From Arcuatula senhousia (Eukaryota; Mollusca; Bivalvia; Mytilida; Mytilidae), in NCBI GenBank assembly GCA_963971305.1, contig OZ020308.1:17951092-18015091 (forward strand): a stretch of DNA of 64,000 nt, written 5' to 3'. Below are positions 1 to 9,968 of this stretch, in pieces; the first letter of the stretch is position 1; the number at the start of each line of letters is the position of its first letter. The notes under the pieces were generated by a model. It saw nothing but the letters and a program-made list of their open reading frames with translations. It made no database searches and was not told where the DNA came from. Made by a program: the position numbers and the translations under genes.

Positions 1-3000
1 ACAAAGCACTTCATGCGACAAATTTTTGTGATTGTTCGCAAGCATAGGTTCTAAAATTCTCCTGGCTAAACCGATCATTCTTTCGACTGCTCCGTTCATG
101 TGAGAGGATTGAGGTGAACTAAACTTCCAAATCATCTTGTTGTTCAACAGATAATTAGCAATTTTTGGATCTTCGACATTAATGGGCTCTATTCCCAATT
201 CATTGACACTTCCAACAAAATTAGTACCTCTGTCTGACCTGAACTCTTTGACAGGACCTCGGATTGACACAAATCTTCTTAACGCATTAATGAAACAAGA
301 CGACGTCAACTCTTCAATGACTTCAATATGGACAGCGCGAATAACGAGACATGTAAACATAATGGCGTAACGTTTTGATTGCGCAATACCTCCCCTTGTA
401 CGTCTGGCAGCTACCTGCCACGGACCAAAAGTGTCTACTGCAACAAAAGTGAAAGGTGGTGCAGGGTTCACTCTATCTGATGGTAAATCTGCCATTTGTT
501 GGTATTCTGATTTTGCACGTAACTTTCGACATGTTATACACTTGTGAAGCAAGGTACTGACTAGCTTTTTACATCCTGTTATCCAAAATCCATTTGACCG
601 TATTGCACCTTCTGTGTAGTGCCTTCCCTGGTGATGATTTAGTTCATGAAAATGTCTCACAATTAATGTGGCAATATGACTTTTTCCAGGAAGAATAATA
701 GGGTTTGTAACTTGACGATCTAATCTCGCATTCTTGAGGCGTCCGCCTACTCTAAGTATTCCATGCAAGTCCAACATTGGAGACAAATCTAAAATACTGC
801 TATCCTTGGGCAATGGTTCTTTGTTCCTTAACGCACTTATCTCAGATCTATAATATTCATTTTGAACTTCTCGCACAATTAAACATTCTGAATCGTTGAT
901 CATGTCAACTTTATTCCTAGCAATGTCTACGCTGTTGTTTTTGTTCGACCTTTGTGTTAAAACTTGTTTCAAACGAGCTATTGCACGAACTAACCTTAAC
1001 CATGATGAAAATCTACTGAAACGATCAGTTCCTAAACAAGATGTACTGACATCAGTTTTCTTGACTTGAACAAGGGGACGAACTTCCTTGTCATTATCTG
1101 GGTTAATCATCTCAAAAATACTATTAGATTCTACTTTACTACTAGTACGAGAGTCAAGAAATTGTTTTGGTCCTTTCAGCCACAATGATTCACATAAATT
1201 TATAGCCTCCAATGGTCGTGTGCCCTGATCCGCTGGATTTTCACTCGTTGACACATAATGCCACTGGTCTTTTTTCGAAACCGAAAGTATTCTATCCACC
1301 CTATTGCTCACGTATACATAGAACCTTCTACTTTCATTATTAAGATAGCCTAAAACAACTTGGCTGTCAGTATACAGAAATGTACGGTCTCGACTTATCG
1401 ACAATTGCTTCTGTAGAAATGTGGCTAAATCAGTTGCAAGTAATGCGGCACATAATTCTAATCTTGGAATGGTGTGTCCATGTGTTGGAGCTATTTTAGA
1501 CTTTCCTAGCACGAATCCAACTTGAGAATTTGAAATGTCACTATCGCAGGGGTAATACAGATATCCTACTGCGGATATTGCTGCCTTTGAAGCATCTGAA
1601 AATATATGTAATTCACAATTGTCCAACTGATTGACACAAGATAATCTCATGAAAGGCCTTGATATCCTTAGATTTTCTATGTCCTTTAGAGATTGGACCC
1701 ACTTTTGCCATTCTAAATTCAAGTCACTAGGTAAAGGTTCGTCCCATGCAAGTGAATTATTTTGTATGGCTTCTCTCATGATAATTCTTCCTTTAAGAAT
1801 TACTGGGGCAATGAATCCTAATGGGTCGAAGACTCCATTGATAACTGATAACAGTCCTCTTTTAGTGAAAGGCTTTTCTTCGGTATTTAGTCTGTAAGTA
1901 AACTCATCTTTGGCAATATCCCAAATCATACCTAAACTTCTATGAAAACAAGATTCATTTTCAAAATCAATTCCCGATATTCCATCAGCTAAATCTGTGG
2001 ACGGAAAACTGTCTAGTACATCTGAACTATTCGAAACTATCTTGTGGAGTCTGATTTTACCACCTTGTTCTAATCTGTCTTGTGTTTTTGATATAAGATC
2101 TACTACTTCATGGGCTTCATCTCGTGAAATAAGGGCATCATCAACATAAAAATTGTCCCTAACAAATTGACAAACTTCATCACATTTGTGGGTAGGATTT
2201 TCATTGTTACACACTGCTTTCCGCAATCCATAAGTCGCTATAGATGGTGAGGGTGCATTTCCAAATACATGCACTTTCATACGGTAATCTATGAGTGGTT
2301 TGGTAACATCATTATCTTTGAACCAAATAAATCTCAAGTAATCTCTATAGTTGGGGTCTACTTCAAAGTTGAAAAACATCTGTTCAACATCTGCCATTGC
2401 TGCAACTTGTCCTTGACGAAACTTCGATAAAACACCTACTAAATTGTTCGTTAGGTCAGGACCTTTCATAAGAATGTCGTTGAGAGACACACCTTCGTAT
2501 TTGGCGGCTGAGTCAAATACAACTCTGATTTTGGACGGCTTTTTGGCATGATAAACTCCAAAAATGGGAAGATACCATACTTCCTGATCCTTATCTAACT
2601 TGGGCGCTTCCTCAGCTTGATTGTTTGTGAAAATCTTTCTCATAAATTCTAAGAAGTGTTCTCGCTTGACGTTATCCTTTTCTAGACTTTTCGCTAAGTT
2701 GACTGCTCTGTTTTTAGCGTATACATAATTGTTTGGTAGTTTTGATCGATTTTGTCTCAGCGGAAGTGGTGCACTCAATTTACCAGATGTAGACTTTGAA
2801 AATCCTTGTTCCATCAAACTTAGGAACACTCTATCTTCCTGAGATAATCCTGGTTCATTGTCTTTATCGGTCTTTTGAAAAATAGAGCCTGTTACTTTAT
2901 TTTCACTTTGGTCTCTAATTTTTAAACTATATTCACAAGGTTTCAAATAGGTTTCTCTGCCACTCGGTAGGATTGACGTCTTACAAACTGATACTTGATC

Positions 3001-5310
3001 TGAAGTGTGAATCTGACCTAAACATGACTGGCCTATGATTGCCCATCCTAGACGCAAACGTTGTGCAAACGGTTCATTAGCCTGGCCTATCTTCTGTTCT
3101 AGTACATGATGAGCTGGTAACATATCACGGCCTATTAAGAGTAAGACTTCTGCCGTAGTATCGATTTCAGGTATAAGTGGTTCGATATCATGTAGGTGTG
3201 CGTAGTGTTTCGCAATACTAGGCGATGCTATTTCTCGTTTCGAGTTCGGAATGTCGTTACATTCAGTCAATGGTGGACAACTGAGTTTGAAAGAATTGTC
3301 TAATGATTCAATTATGTAACCATGGGCTCTTCTTCCGGTTGATTCTGTCTTTCCTGCACAAGATGCTAGTGTGTATGAGATTAATTCTGACTCATCATTG
3401 AAAAAATCAAGAAGCTTCGACTTGACTAGTGACTTATTGCTTTGATCGTCTATGATTGCATAGGTTTTTAAGGACTTGCCTGGTTTGCCTTCTCTATATA
3501 TATTGACTAACAGTGTTTTGGCGCATGATTTTCCTTCGAAATTGTCATCAGACGAACTTTTACAAATCTCAGTACATTTTGTCTCTATATGCAGTTGTTC
3601 AGATTCTCGCAGTGATGACTTGCTTTCCCCGCCATGACCTGAGGTAGGTTTCGGTTTATCTATGTGGAAAACAACGCAATGTGAAGTGCTTCCACACTTT
3701 GAGCATTTTATATTTAATTTACAGTCCTTAGCTAGGTGGTTGCCATACAAACATTTGAAACAAATACCTTGACTCCTCACAATTTCTCGTTTTTCTATTA
3801 ATGGTTTCGAAAGAAATAGTCTACAATCACTGATGGTGTGTTTACCTTCCTTATGTAAAGGACAAGGAATAGTCTTTAGACCGCTCATTGGTGTCTCATT
3901 TTTAACTTTGTCAATTTCTGTTTTCATGCATTGGGTTTCTTCTGGTTCTACTCTAGTTTTGTTTGTCTGTACTTTTGGTTTGTTATTGAACTTTATAAAG
4001 TTTTTCTTTGGTGCACTACTAGCTTTTCCATCTGATCGTTCAAAGTCAAAGCATGGATCATTCAATCTAACGGCCATATCGTGTACAAAATCTGCAAATA
4101 CTTCAAACGGTGGAAACATGACATCATACCTAGATTTGTACATACTAGCTTTATCAATCCATTTACTTTTTAAGAAACCTGGTAGTTTTTGCACTATTTC
4201 ATTCACACCATAGGAAGAGTCAAATGATGATAGTACTGTGCTATAGTGCTCATTGTCTTTCACTGAGGAGATTTCACATAAAAGATCTGAGAGTTGATAC
4301 ATTTTCTTATAATCGTCTTGTATTTTAGGAAATACGGCCAATCTATATTTCAAAGACGCTGCTACTTTTTCCGGTGACCCATATCGCTCATCAAGTCTGT
4401 TCCATATTTTTCTCAGTCCTAATTCTTCATTATGAGCATTGGCTATCCGTATACTTATTGCTTGTTCTTTCGACTGTGGGCCTAGCCATCGAATCAATAA
4501 GTCTAGATGCTCTGATGTGCAAAGTTCTAGTTCAGATACCACTTTCCTAAACTGTATCTTCCAGTTAAAGTATCGTTCTGGCCTGTCATCATACTCAGTC
4601 AGTCTTTGAATTAGAAGATCTTTCTTTAGAAGGAACTTGGTAAAGTCACCTATTGAGTTGTCTTTTTCAATGTAGACTCTCTCTGTTGTACTTGGAGTTT
4701 GGTGTACATATCTAGTTTCTTTTTGACTGTCATATGTTTTAGGTTTAAACTGATCAAAAGTGGTTTGACAGATTTCATCTTTTATTTTCTTAGGTACAAA
4801 TTCCTTCACATTGGGATTCAAAACATAAGCTTCAACTCTCTGTGATGTAGGCATTGCTGGAAGGCTTTCTAGGCTCTCTTTGGTCAGACTCGAATTCTCG
4901 TTTCCTCCATTTTGACTTATGTTATCGTTTTCGTCCAGAACTTCCTTGACCGCAGTAAGCTCTGCCTCAGCTTCAGCTACCTCTCTTTTGTGTCGTAAAA
5001 CATTTAGTTCTGATTCTAAATTTGACCTTTGTTGTTCTAACTGTGCATCACTGATTGCTCTTTCCTCCTTTACTTTGAGTTCTAGCTGATATTGTTCTTG
5101 TTTTAAACGTTCCTCTTCCTCTATCATCTTTAATCGAACTTTTGCCGATTCTAATTTTGACTGTTTCTCCATGAGTATGGCCTTACTTGATCTTGAAGAG
5201 GTTGAACTTCTACCAGACTTATTAGATTGAGCATAAACTGATTGGTTTTGCACTGGTTTTGTCTCTGTTTTATCTTCGTCCTTTTGCTCAGTTGGTTTTG
5301 GCTTTAACAT
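1..5310 (-). CDS. BEL/Pao retrotransposon gag-pol polyprotein, 3' end off window
   Basis: One uninterrupted reading frame from the ATG at 5310 to the window edge, at least 1770 codons. Seen in order: a charged coiled coil (about residues 40-105); the DUF1759-type gag region (about 200-500); a CCHC zinc knuckle at 517-530 (C-x2-C-x4-H-x4-C) with a second cysteine cluster after it; an aspartic protease motif IIDDQS at 619-624, in the DUF1758 style of this clade; a reverse transcriptase with YVDD at 1055-1058; an RNase H stretch with TDSQVV near 1315, followed by the NPADQGT motif; an H2C2 zinc segment; and an integrase core with D1626, D1693 and E1743. This order is that of BEL/Pao elements. 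BEL polyproteins usually end with a further C-terminal domain, which would lie beyond position 1. No stop or frameshift interrupts the frame, so the copy looks young. The family call is firm; the lineage is not resolved. Confidence 0.95.
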   Translation of the reverse strand, partial: MLKPKPTEQKDEDKTETKPVQNQSVYAQSNKSGRSSTSSRSSKAILMEKQSKLESAKVRLKMIEEEERLKQEQYQLELKVKEERAISDAQLEQQRSNLESELNVLRHKREVAEAEAELTAVKEVLDENDNISQNGGNENSSLTKESLESLPAMPTSQRVEAYVLNPNVKEFVPKKIKDEICQTTFDQFKPKTYDSQKETRYVHQTPSTTERVYIEKDNSIGDFTKFLLKKDLLIQRLTEYDDRPERYFNWKIQFRKVVSELELCTSEHLDLLIRWLGPQSKEQAISIRIANAHNEELGLRKIWNRLDERYGSPEKVAASLKYRLAVFPKIQDDYKKMYQLSDLLCEISSVKDNEHYSTVLSSFDSSYGVNEIVQKLPGFLKSKWIDKASMYKSRYDVMFPPFEVFADFVHDMAVRLNDPCFDFERSDGKASSAPKKNFIKFNNKPKVQTNKTRVEPEETQCMKTEIDKVKNETPMSGLKTIPCPLHKEGKHTISDCRLFLSKPLIEKREIVRSQGICFKCLYGNHLAKDCKLNIKCSKCGSTSHCVVFHIDKPKPTSGHGGESKSSLRESEQLHIETKCTEICKSSSDDNFEGKSCAKTLLVNIYREGKPGKSLKTYAIIDDQSNKSLVKSKLLDFFNDESELISYTLASCAGKTESTGRRAHGYIIESLDNSFKLSCPPLTECNDIPNSKREIASPSIAKHYAHLHDIEPLIPEIDTTAEVLLLIGRDMLPAHHVLEQKIGQANEPFAQRLRLGWAIIGQSCLGQIHTSDQVSVCKTSILPSGRETYLKPCEYSLKIRDQSENKVTGSIFQKTDKDNEPGLSQEDRVFLSLMEQGFSKSTSGKLSAPLPLRQNRSKLPNNYVYAKNRAVNLAKSLEKDNVKREHFLEFMRKIFTNNQAEEAPKLDKDQEVWYLPIFGVYHAKKPSKIRVVFDSAAKYEGVSLNDILMKGPDLTNNLVGVLSKFRQGQVAAMADVEQMFFNFEVDPNYRDYLRFIWFKDNDVTKPLIDYRMKVHVFGNAPSPSIATYGLRKAVCNNENPTHKCDEVCQFVRDNFYVDDALISRDEAHEVVDLISKTQDRLEQGGKIRLHKIVSNSSDVLDSFPSTDLADGISGIDFENESCFHRSLGMIWDIAKDEFTYRLNTEEKPFTKRGLLSVINGVFDPLGFIAPVILKGRIIMREAIQNNSLAWDEPLPSDLNLEWQKWVQSLKDIENLRISRPFMRLSCVNQLDNCELHIFSDASKAAISAVGYLYYPCDSDISNSQVGFVLGKSKIAPTHGHTIPRLELCAALLATDLATFLQKQLSISRDRTFLYTDSQVVLGYLNNESRRFYVYVSNRVDRILSVSKKDQWHYVSTSENPADQGTRPLEAINLCESLWLKGPKQFLDSRTSSKVESNSIFEMINPDNDKEVRPLVQVKKTDVSTSCLGTDRFSRFSSWLRLVRAIARLKQVLTQRSNKNNSVDIARNKVDMINDSECLIVREVQNEYYRSEISALRNKEPLPKDSSILDLSPMLDLHGILRVGGRLKNARLDRQVTNPIILPGKSHIATLIVRHFHELNHHQGRHYTEGAIRSNGFWITGCKKLVSTLLHKCITCRKLRAKSEYQQMADLPSDRVNPAPPFTFVAVDTFGPWQVAARRTRGGIAQSKRYAIMFTCLVIRAVHIEVIEELTSSCFINALRRFVSIRGPVKEFRSDRGTNFVGSVNELGIEPINVEDPKIANYLLNNKMIWKFSSPQSSHMNGAVERMIGLARRILEPMLANNHKNLSHEVLC

Positions 5311-5657
5311 CTGATTGTACGTATGATCATAGCTTCAAGCTCCTTGTAAAGAGATGTTAGCATGACAAGTTCCTCAATAGTTTCAACAGTGTTTTGCGAT
5401 TCTAAGTAAAGTTTGTATTCATTATGCTTTGAATGGTAAGAGTTCATTTCTGCTAAAAGGAGTTGTCTAGCTTCAGCTAAAAATTCTCTATTTTCCCTGT
5501 TTGCGTTTACTTTTTCTGCTATTTGAATGGCATTGTCTCTAATTCTTGAAAGGATTTCGAATACCCTGTCTCTACGTTCGAAATGGTTTTGTCTAGCCTT
5601 GTCTGTGAATGTTCTTAATCTTCTACTGGTTTGACTGGATTCTTCTTCCTCATCCAT
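5304..5657 (-). CDS. BEL/Pao 5' gag-like ORF, 117 codons
   Basis: A small highly charged helical protein (starts MDEEEESSQ, rich in R, E and K) that occupies the position of the gag N-terminus of BEL/Pao elements. Its stop codon overlaps the start of the gag-pol frame: the bases read ATGTTAA on the minus strand, where ATG (5310-5308) opens the polyprotein and TAA (5306-5304) closes this ORF. The two frames differ by one step. In most BEL elements this region is continuous with gag. Either one indel has separated them, or the downstream frame is reached by reinitiation. I see no classic slippery heptamer at the junction. Confidence 0.75.
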   Translation of the reverse strand: MDEEEESSQTSRRLRTFTDKARQNHFERRDRVFEILSRIRDNAIQIAEKVNANRENREFLAEARQLLLAEMNSYHSKHNEYKLYLESQNTVETIEELVMLTSLYKELEAMIIRTIRC

Positions 5658-7250
5658 AGTGTCTGGTTTGTTGCAGGTTTTCTACTGTAGCGGCTCTAAT
5701 AAACTATGCTCTAAATTTTGATATCTTTATTGGTCACTACAAACTTCACAGGTGAAGGTAGAAAACTGAAAGTACAAATATAAATTTGCCTAAGTATAAG
5801 TGCACATAAGTCAAACTATATATAATGAAATATACCTACAAAAATGCACAAACATTACTTTTGTAAGGTTTATAAATAACTAAATTTGTATCTGGTAAGT
5901 CATTGTTATATCCTCAGACCTAATGCAACTTTAATACAGCTACAACAGTAATCTTAATGAAAATGGAACAAGTGCACATGTACTAAGTCAAAACCTAGCC
6001 TAAATGGAATGAAAGTACCAAGTCAAAACCTAGCCTAAATGGAATAAATGTACCTGAGTACCAAGTAAAAACCTAATCTAAAATGTACTAAGTAACTGGA
6101 CTTAGCCTAAAATGTACTAAGATAAATTGAATTTAGCCTAAGTGCAATAAGCTGACTTAATTACACAGAAAAATATTCTAAATACACATTGAAGTGCCTA
6201 TGCATATTAAATAAAACAATTACAAAACATTATGCAAAGAAATAATCATAGGAAAAATTATACAAAACAATGGGAGCAAAAAATTCAGGTGAGCAAAATA
6301 TAACCTTGCTAAATTTCAGGTCAAAAGTCTAAACTAAAAGATAATATTTTAACAATTTACTCAAAAATGGATAGTTTGTAAAATACTTATAAATTCTTAA
6401 CTTCTTTAATTAGAAAGTATCAAAAATGAAACAAAAATAGAAATGTCTTATGCCTGAACTAATAAAAATAAGACTGGTGTTATCATTTACTTTGGCTTTG
6501 CATGTGGTTTGCTCACCGGTAAAAATTACTGACAAAAACAATGCGAAATATCTCAAAAATGACACATTTCATATTAATAATCAAGAAATACTAAAGGGGT
6601 ACCTATTTATGCTTTATCTCAGCATATTCTAAGTAGTTTAAATGTCAAATAACAAAGAATTAGCTCAGGTCACAATCTAGTACGATGTGTACAAAGTTTC
6701 ATGCGTTAAAAATAAACATTTCTTTTCAGTACAACGCTTTCAAAACATTACAGATATAATGTATAACTACCAAAAACAGGTGAGGAATATAATCTTACCC
6801 TGTGGGGACCATGGATACTTTGGAAAAGGTTCTAAATATAATGGCGTTCATAAACATGACTTCTCAAAAACAAAACAAAGGGTACTCTAACTAAAGGGGA
6901 CAGAAACATGTTAAAACAAATCCAGCACAAGGGGTTCTCTGCGAGGTCCGCACAAATTCACTTCCTTGTTCTGTTTGCAGTCGCGTTCCTTTTTTAAAAT
7001 CGTGCAAAAGCTTGCGTTTCTTCCTGTTATTGAAAGATAATGAGTTCTTGCTTTAATCAAATTATGAGGAATCATATACAAGAAAGTTACTTAATCTGCG
7101 GTAGCTTTTCAGGTTTAACCTGTATCATATTATTACAATTATCTGTTCGGTGCTTGGTACTTGTACCTTTTCTCATCCAATCAAATTGCATGAATTATCG
7201 TTTCGTCCTTAAAGGAAATCAAGTAATCTGCTTTTAGCTTAAGTAAACGA
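5658..7250 (-). other. Probable BEL/Pao leader and 5' LTR, limits unresolved
   Basis: AT-rich stretch upstream of the gag ORF. Short direct repeats sit at about 5985-6135, where the phrase AACCTAGCCTAAATGGAAT occurs twice and shorter versions follow. On the minus strand, at about 5720-5750, the bases TTTGTAGTGACC resemble the junction between LTR and primer-binding site in this clade. The 3' LTR is outside the window, so LTR ends cannot be found by comparison. No host exon was recognised here, and the short open frames inside look random. Confidence 0.4.
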
Positions 7251-7499
7251 ATAAAAAAAATAAGTTTTTTTTAATATGAGACACACATAGCAAGGTCATC
7301 GATCAGACATGTATATCACAAATTTACCTTCAAATTTCGAATATTGTTTTTTGAAAATCCCCATCAATTGTTAGTTTAAAAAAGTAAATGTATTTCTTGT
7401 ACTGCGCAACTGTTTCATTTTAATGGAGATTATTGAATTTCCATATTTTAAGACTTACGTAACTTTATATATTTACGTTTACGTCTTTATTTTATACAT

Positions 7500-7618
7500 C
7501 TGGCCCTCGTTTTACTAAAGGTTGTAAGTCCTAAGTTTGGTCATAACTCTTCAATATTCTATATAATTTACGACTGAACGTAGGTCGTAAGTTCTTTAGT
7601 AAAACAGGGCTCTGGAAT
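7500..7618. repeat. Palindromic MITE-like repeat
   Basis: About 120 bp whose ends are imperfect inverted repeats: GCCCTCGTTTTACTAAAGG on the left against AGCCCTGTTTTACTAAAGA on the complement of the right end, each followed by a shared region around TTACGACCT. The whole unit could fold into a long hairpin. No coding capacity. It looks like a small non-autonomous DNA element; its family is not recognised. Confidence 0.55.
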
Positions 7619-7967
7619 ACTATGCCAGTCGGTCAAACTCCAAAATTCAAAATCATAATGTTAAAAAATATGTTTTGTTTTTATGAATAACCGGCGTTTA
7701 CTTTACTTTTGCATGTTTTGTTTTCCCTCCAACATCATATAACAAACGCATAAAGTCTCAGATTTTTTGTGTTTTAATATACTTGCTTGTGCTAGAGTGT
7801 CCACTTTTAATATTTCAAGTCTTCAATTTTCTCAACTATATATAATCAGTAAATGAGCATTTTGATTGGATGAAAAAAAGCGTTTTGTTCGAAATCGTAT
7901 ACATACTGTTTGTACTAGGAACAGCGGCCAAAGAAATTCAGGTTTACTATGTATGACAAGTCAATAT

Positions 7968-8702
7968 CATATAATGACAAGATGACATCATATAATTACA
8001 AGTCTACAACATATAATGACTAAATCATATTATGACTAAACGACATTATAAAATGACAAAAGGACATCATATAATTAAAGTCGACATCATATAATGACAA
8101 AATGGCATCATATAATGACAATTAAGACGGCATAATATAATGACAAAACGACATCATATAAGGACAAGACGGCATCATATAATGAAAAGACGACATGATA
8201 TAATGACAAGATGACATCATATAATGACAAGATGACATTATATAATGACAAAACGACATCATATAATGACAAGACGGCATCATATAATGACAAGACGACA
8301 TCATATAATGATATACTGACATCATATAATGACAAGACGTCATCATATAATGACAAAACGACATCATATAATGACAAGACAGCATGATATAATGACAAGA
8401 CGACTTCATATAATGATAAACTGACATAATATAATGACAAGACGGCATCATATAATGACAAAACGACATCATATAATGACAAGACAGCATGATATAATGA
8501 CAAGACGACTTCATATAATGATAAACTGACATAATATAATGACAAGACGACATCATACAATGAGAAACTGACATCATATAATGACAAGACGGCATCATAT
8601 AATGACAAGACGACATCATATAATGATAAACTGACATCATATAATGACAAGATGACATCATATAATGACAAGATGACATCATATAATGACAAAACGACAT
8701 CA
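7968..8702. repeat. 21-bp minisatellite with 105-bp higher-order unit
   Basis: About 35 tandem copies of a 21-bp unit of the form CATCATATAATGACAAGACG plus one base. Copies at the left are more diverged and irregular. Inside the array a block of five units recurs at exactly 105 bp: the marker AGCATGATATAATG is at 8381 and again at 8486, with the same variants following each time. Because 21 is a multiple of three, the minus strand shows two long open frames of period seven; these are by-products of the repeat. The array ends 113 bp before the first recognised exon of the large FN3-like gene. Confidence 0.95.
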
Positions 8703-8815
8703 TGTCACAAAAAGTGACCATATAAGACAGTTGCGGCGTTCCATACAAGAAGGTTAAAATTACTTTAATGACAATTTTGCAATTCTTTTATAAAGTGTTC
8801 TTTTTAAATTTTTAG

Positions 8816-9968
8816 CCTTTGTTTGACTGTAACAGTTAAAGGTGGTGGATACTTGGTATCAAAAAACCTTGAAAACCTTGTAGAGACCAATGTCTCTTAT
8901 GACAAGACAGAATCCGTGAAAACTTTGTGTTACATCTACGACATAGAGCCACCCATTCATTGTTCGGAGGCGGGGAAATGTAAAGATGAACCAATGGTCC
9001 TGTCGACAAGGGTGACGTCATCAGGCAAGATAAATGTACAAATAAATGGATGGGAAGATCCTTATCCGACTGGCGGTTCAGATAAATTGGCGTCTGGTAT
9101 AGATCAGTTTGAAATTAGTATTTTTGAGGTGATAAACTCTTCGCCATCCCTTTTGATGAGAGATAGATCCGCGACTGGAAAAGTGTACAAAGGTAACAAA
9201 ACAGTAAACTCCTTTGACATCGATCTTCCTTCCACTAAGACCATGCTCTATGCAATACTACTAGAGACGAAAGATGTAGCAAATAATGCTAAACATGCTC
9301 GACGGTTTGTTCTCTTTGACAACACCTCATCAATTCAAATCAATAAGCACAAACCTTTATGTGTAAACACTGCTTCTAATGAGACAGAGCATAAGTGGCA
9401 AATAAATCATGGAAAGATATGCTATCAATGGAATGACAGATTCTTTAACAATGAGTATAAAAAGAATAATCCAATGCGACCAATTAAAGCAGACACGTAT
9501 GCTGGAATTACCGGACATTATGACCAAGTGTCTGGTATCTTACCTATAAATGGTACAGAGAACATAAATGGTATTTCTGGGTACCTCTTCTCACTGACCA
9601 AGAACGACAACTTAGTTTCCACGGGCAAAGTCGATGAATTTACTTCAGAAACGATTTGCCTGCTCCCAAAAATGACCGATGGCGATGTATTTAAACTGAA
9701 TCTTCAGGCAAAAGATATAATGAACCATACCTTAAATGATAGTACAGAACTATTTATTGACCGTTCTGCACCAGAAATAACCGACATTTGGTTAGTCAGA
9801 GATGAACATAAAGAACTTTACGTACACCACACAACAGACCTGTCTAAGATGTTCATACAATTCAAAGCTTTCGATCAACATAGTGGTGTTAAAGAAGTTA
9901 AGTTGTCCTTTGGTATTGACGTAAATAAGACGACACTTATTGAGGAAGCACTAGGTGTTATAGCATCA
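8816..9968 (+). CDS. FN3-like gene exon 1 of those visible
   Basis: Acceptor TTTAAATTTTTAG ends at 8815; donor GTAAGT begins at 9969 (phase 0). Opens with a split codon, so an upstream exon must exist. Encodes two to three repeats, including GWEDPYPTGG and AFDQHSGVKEV, with linker DRSAPEI. An acceptor a few bases further in (after AACAG at about 8835) is possible, but this one keeps more sequence. Confidence 0.85.

Noticed and set aside
3833..4213. Plus-strand 126-codon open frame
   Set aside because: Antisense shadow of the BEL/Pao gag region.
7968..8702. Possible CRISPR-like array
   Set aside because: Units are contiguous with no unique spacers, and the genome is eukaryotic.
8108..8748. 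Two overlapping minus-strand open frames of about 200 codons
   Set aside because: They are period-seven translations of a 21-bp minisatellite; both frames stay open only because the unit is a multiple of three and lacks stops.
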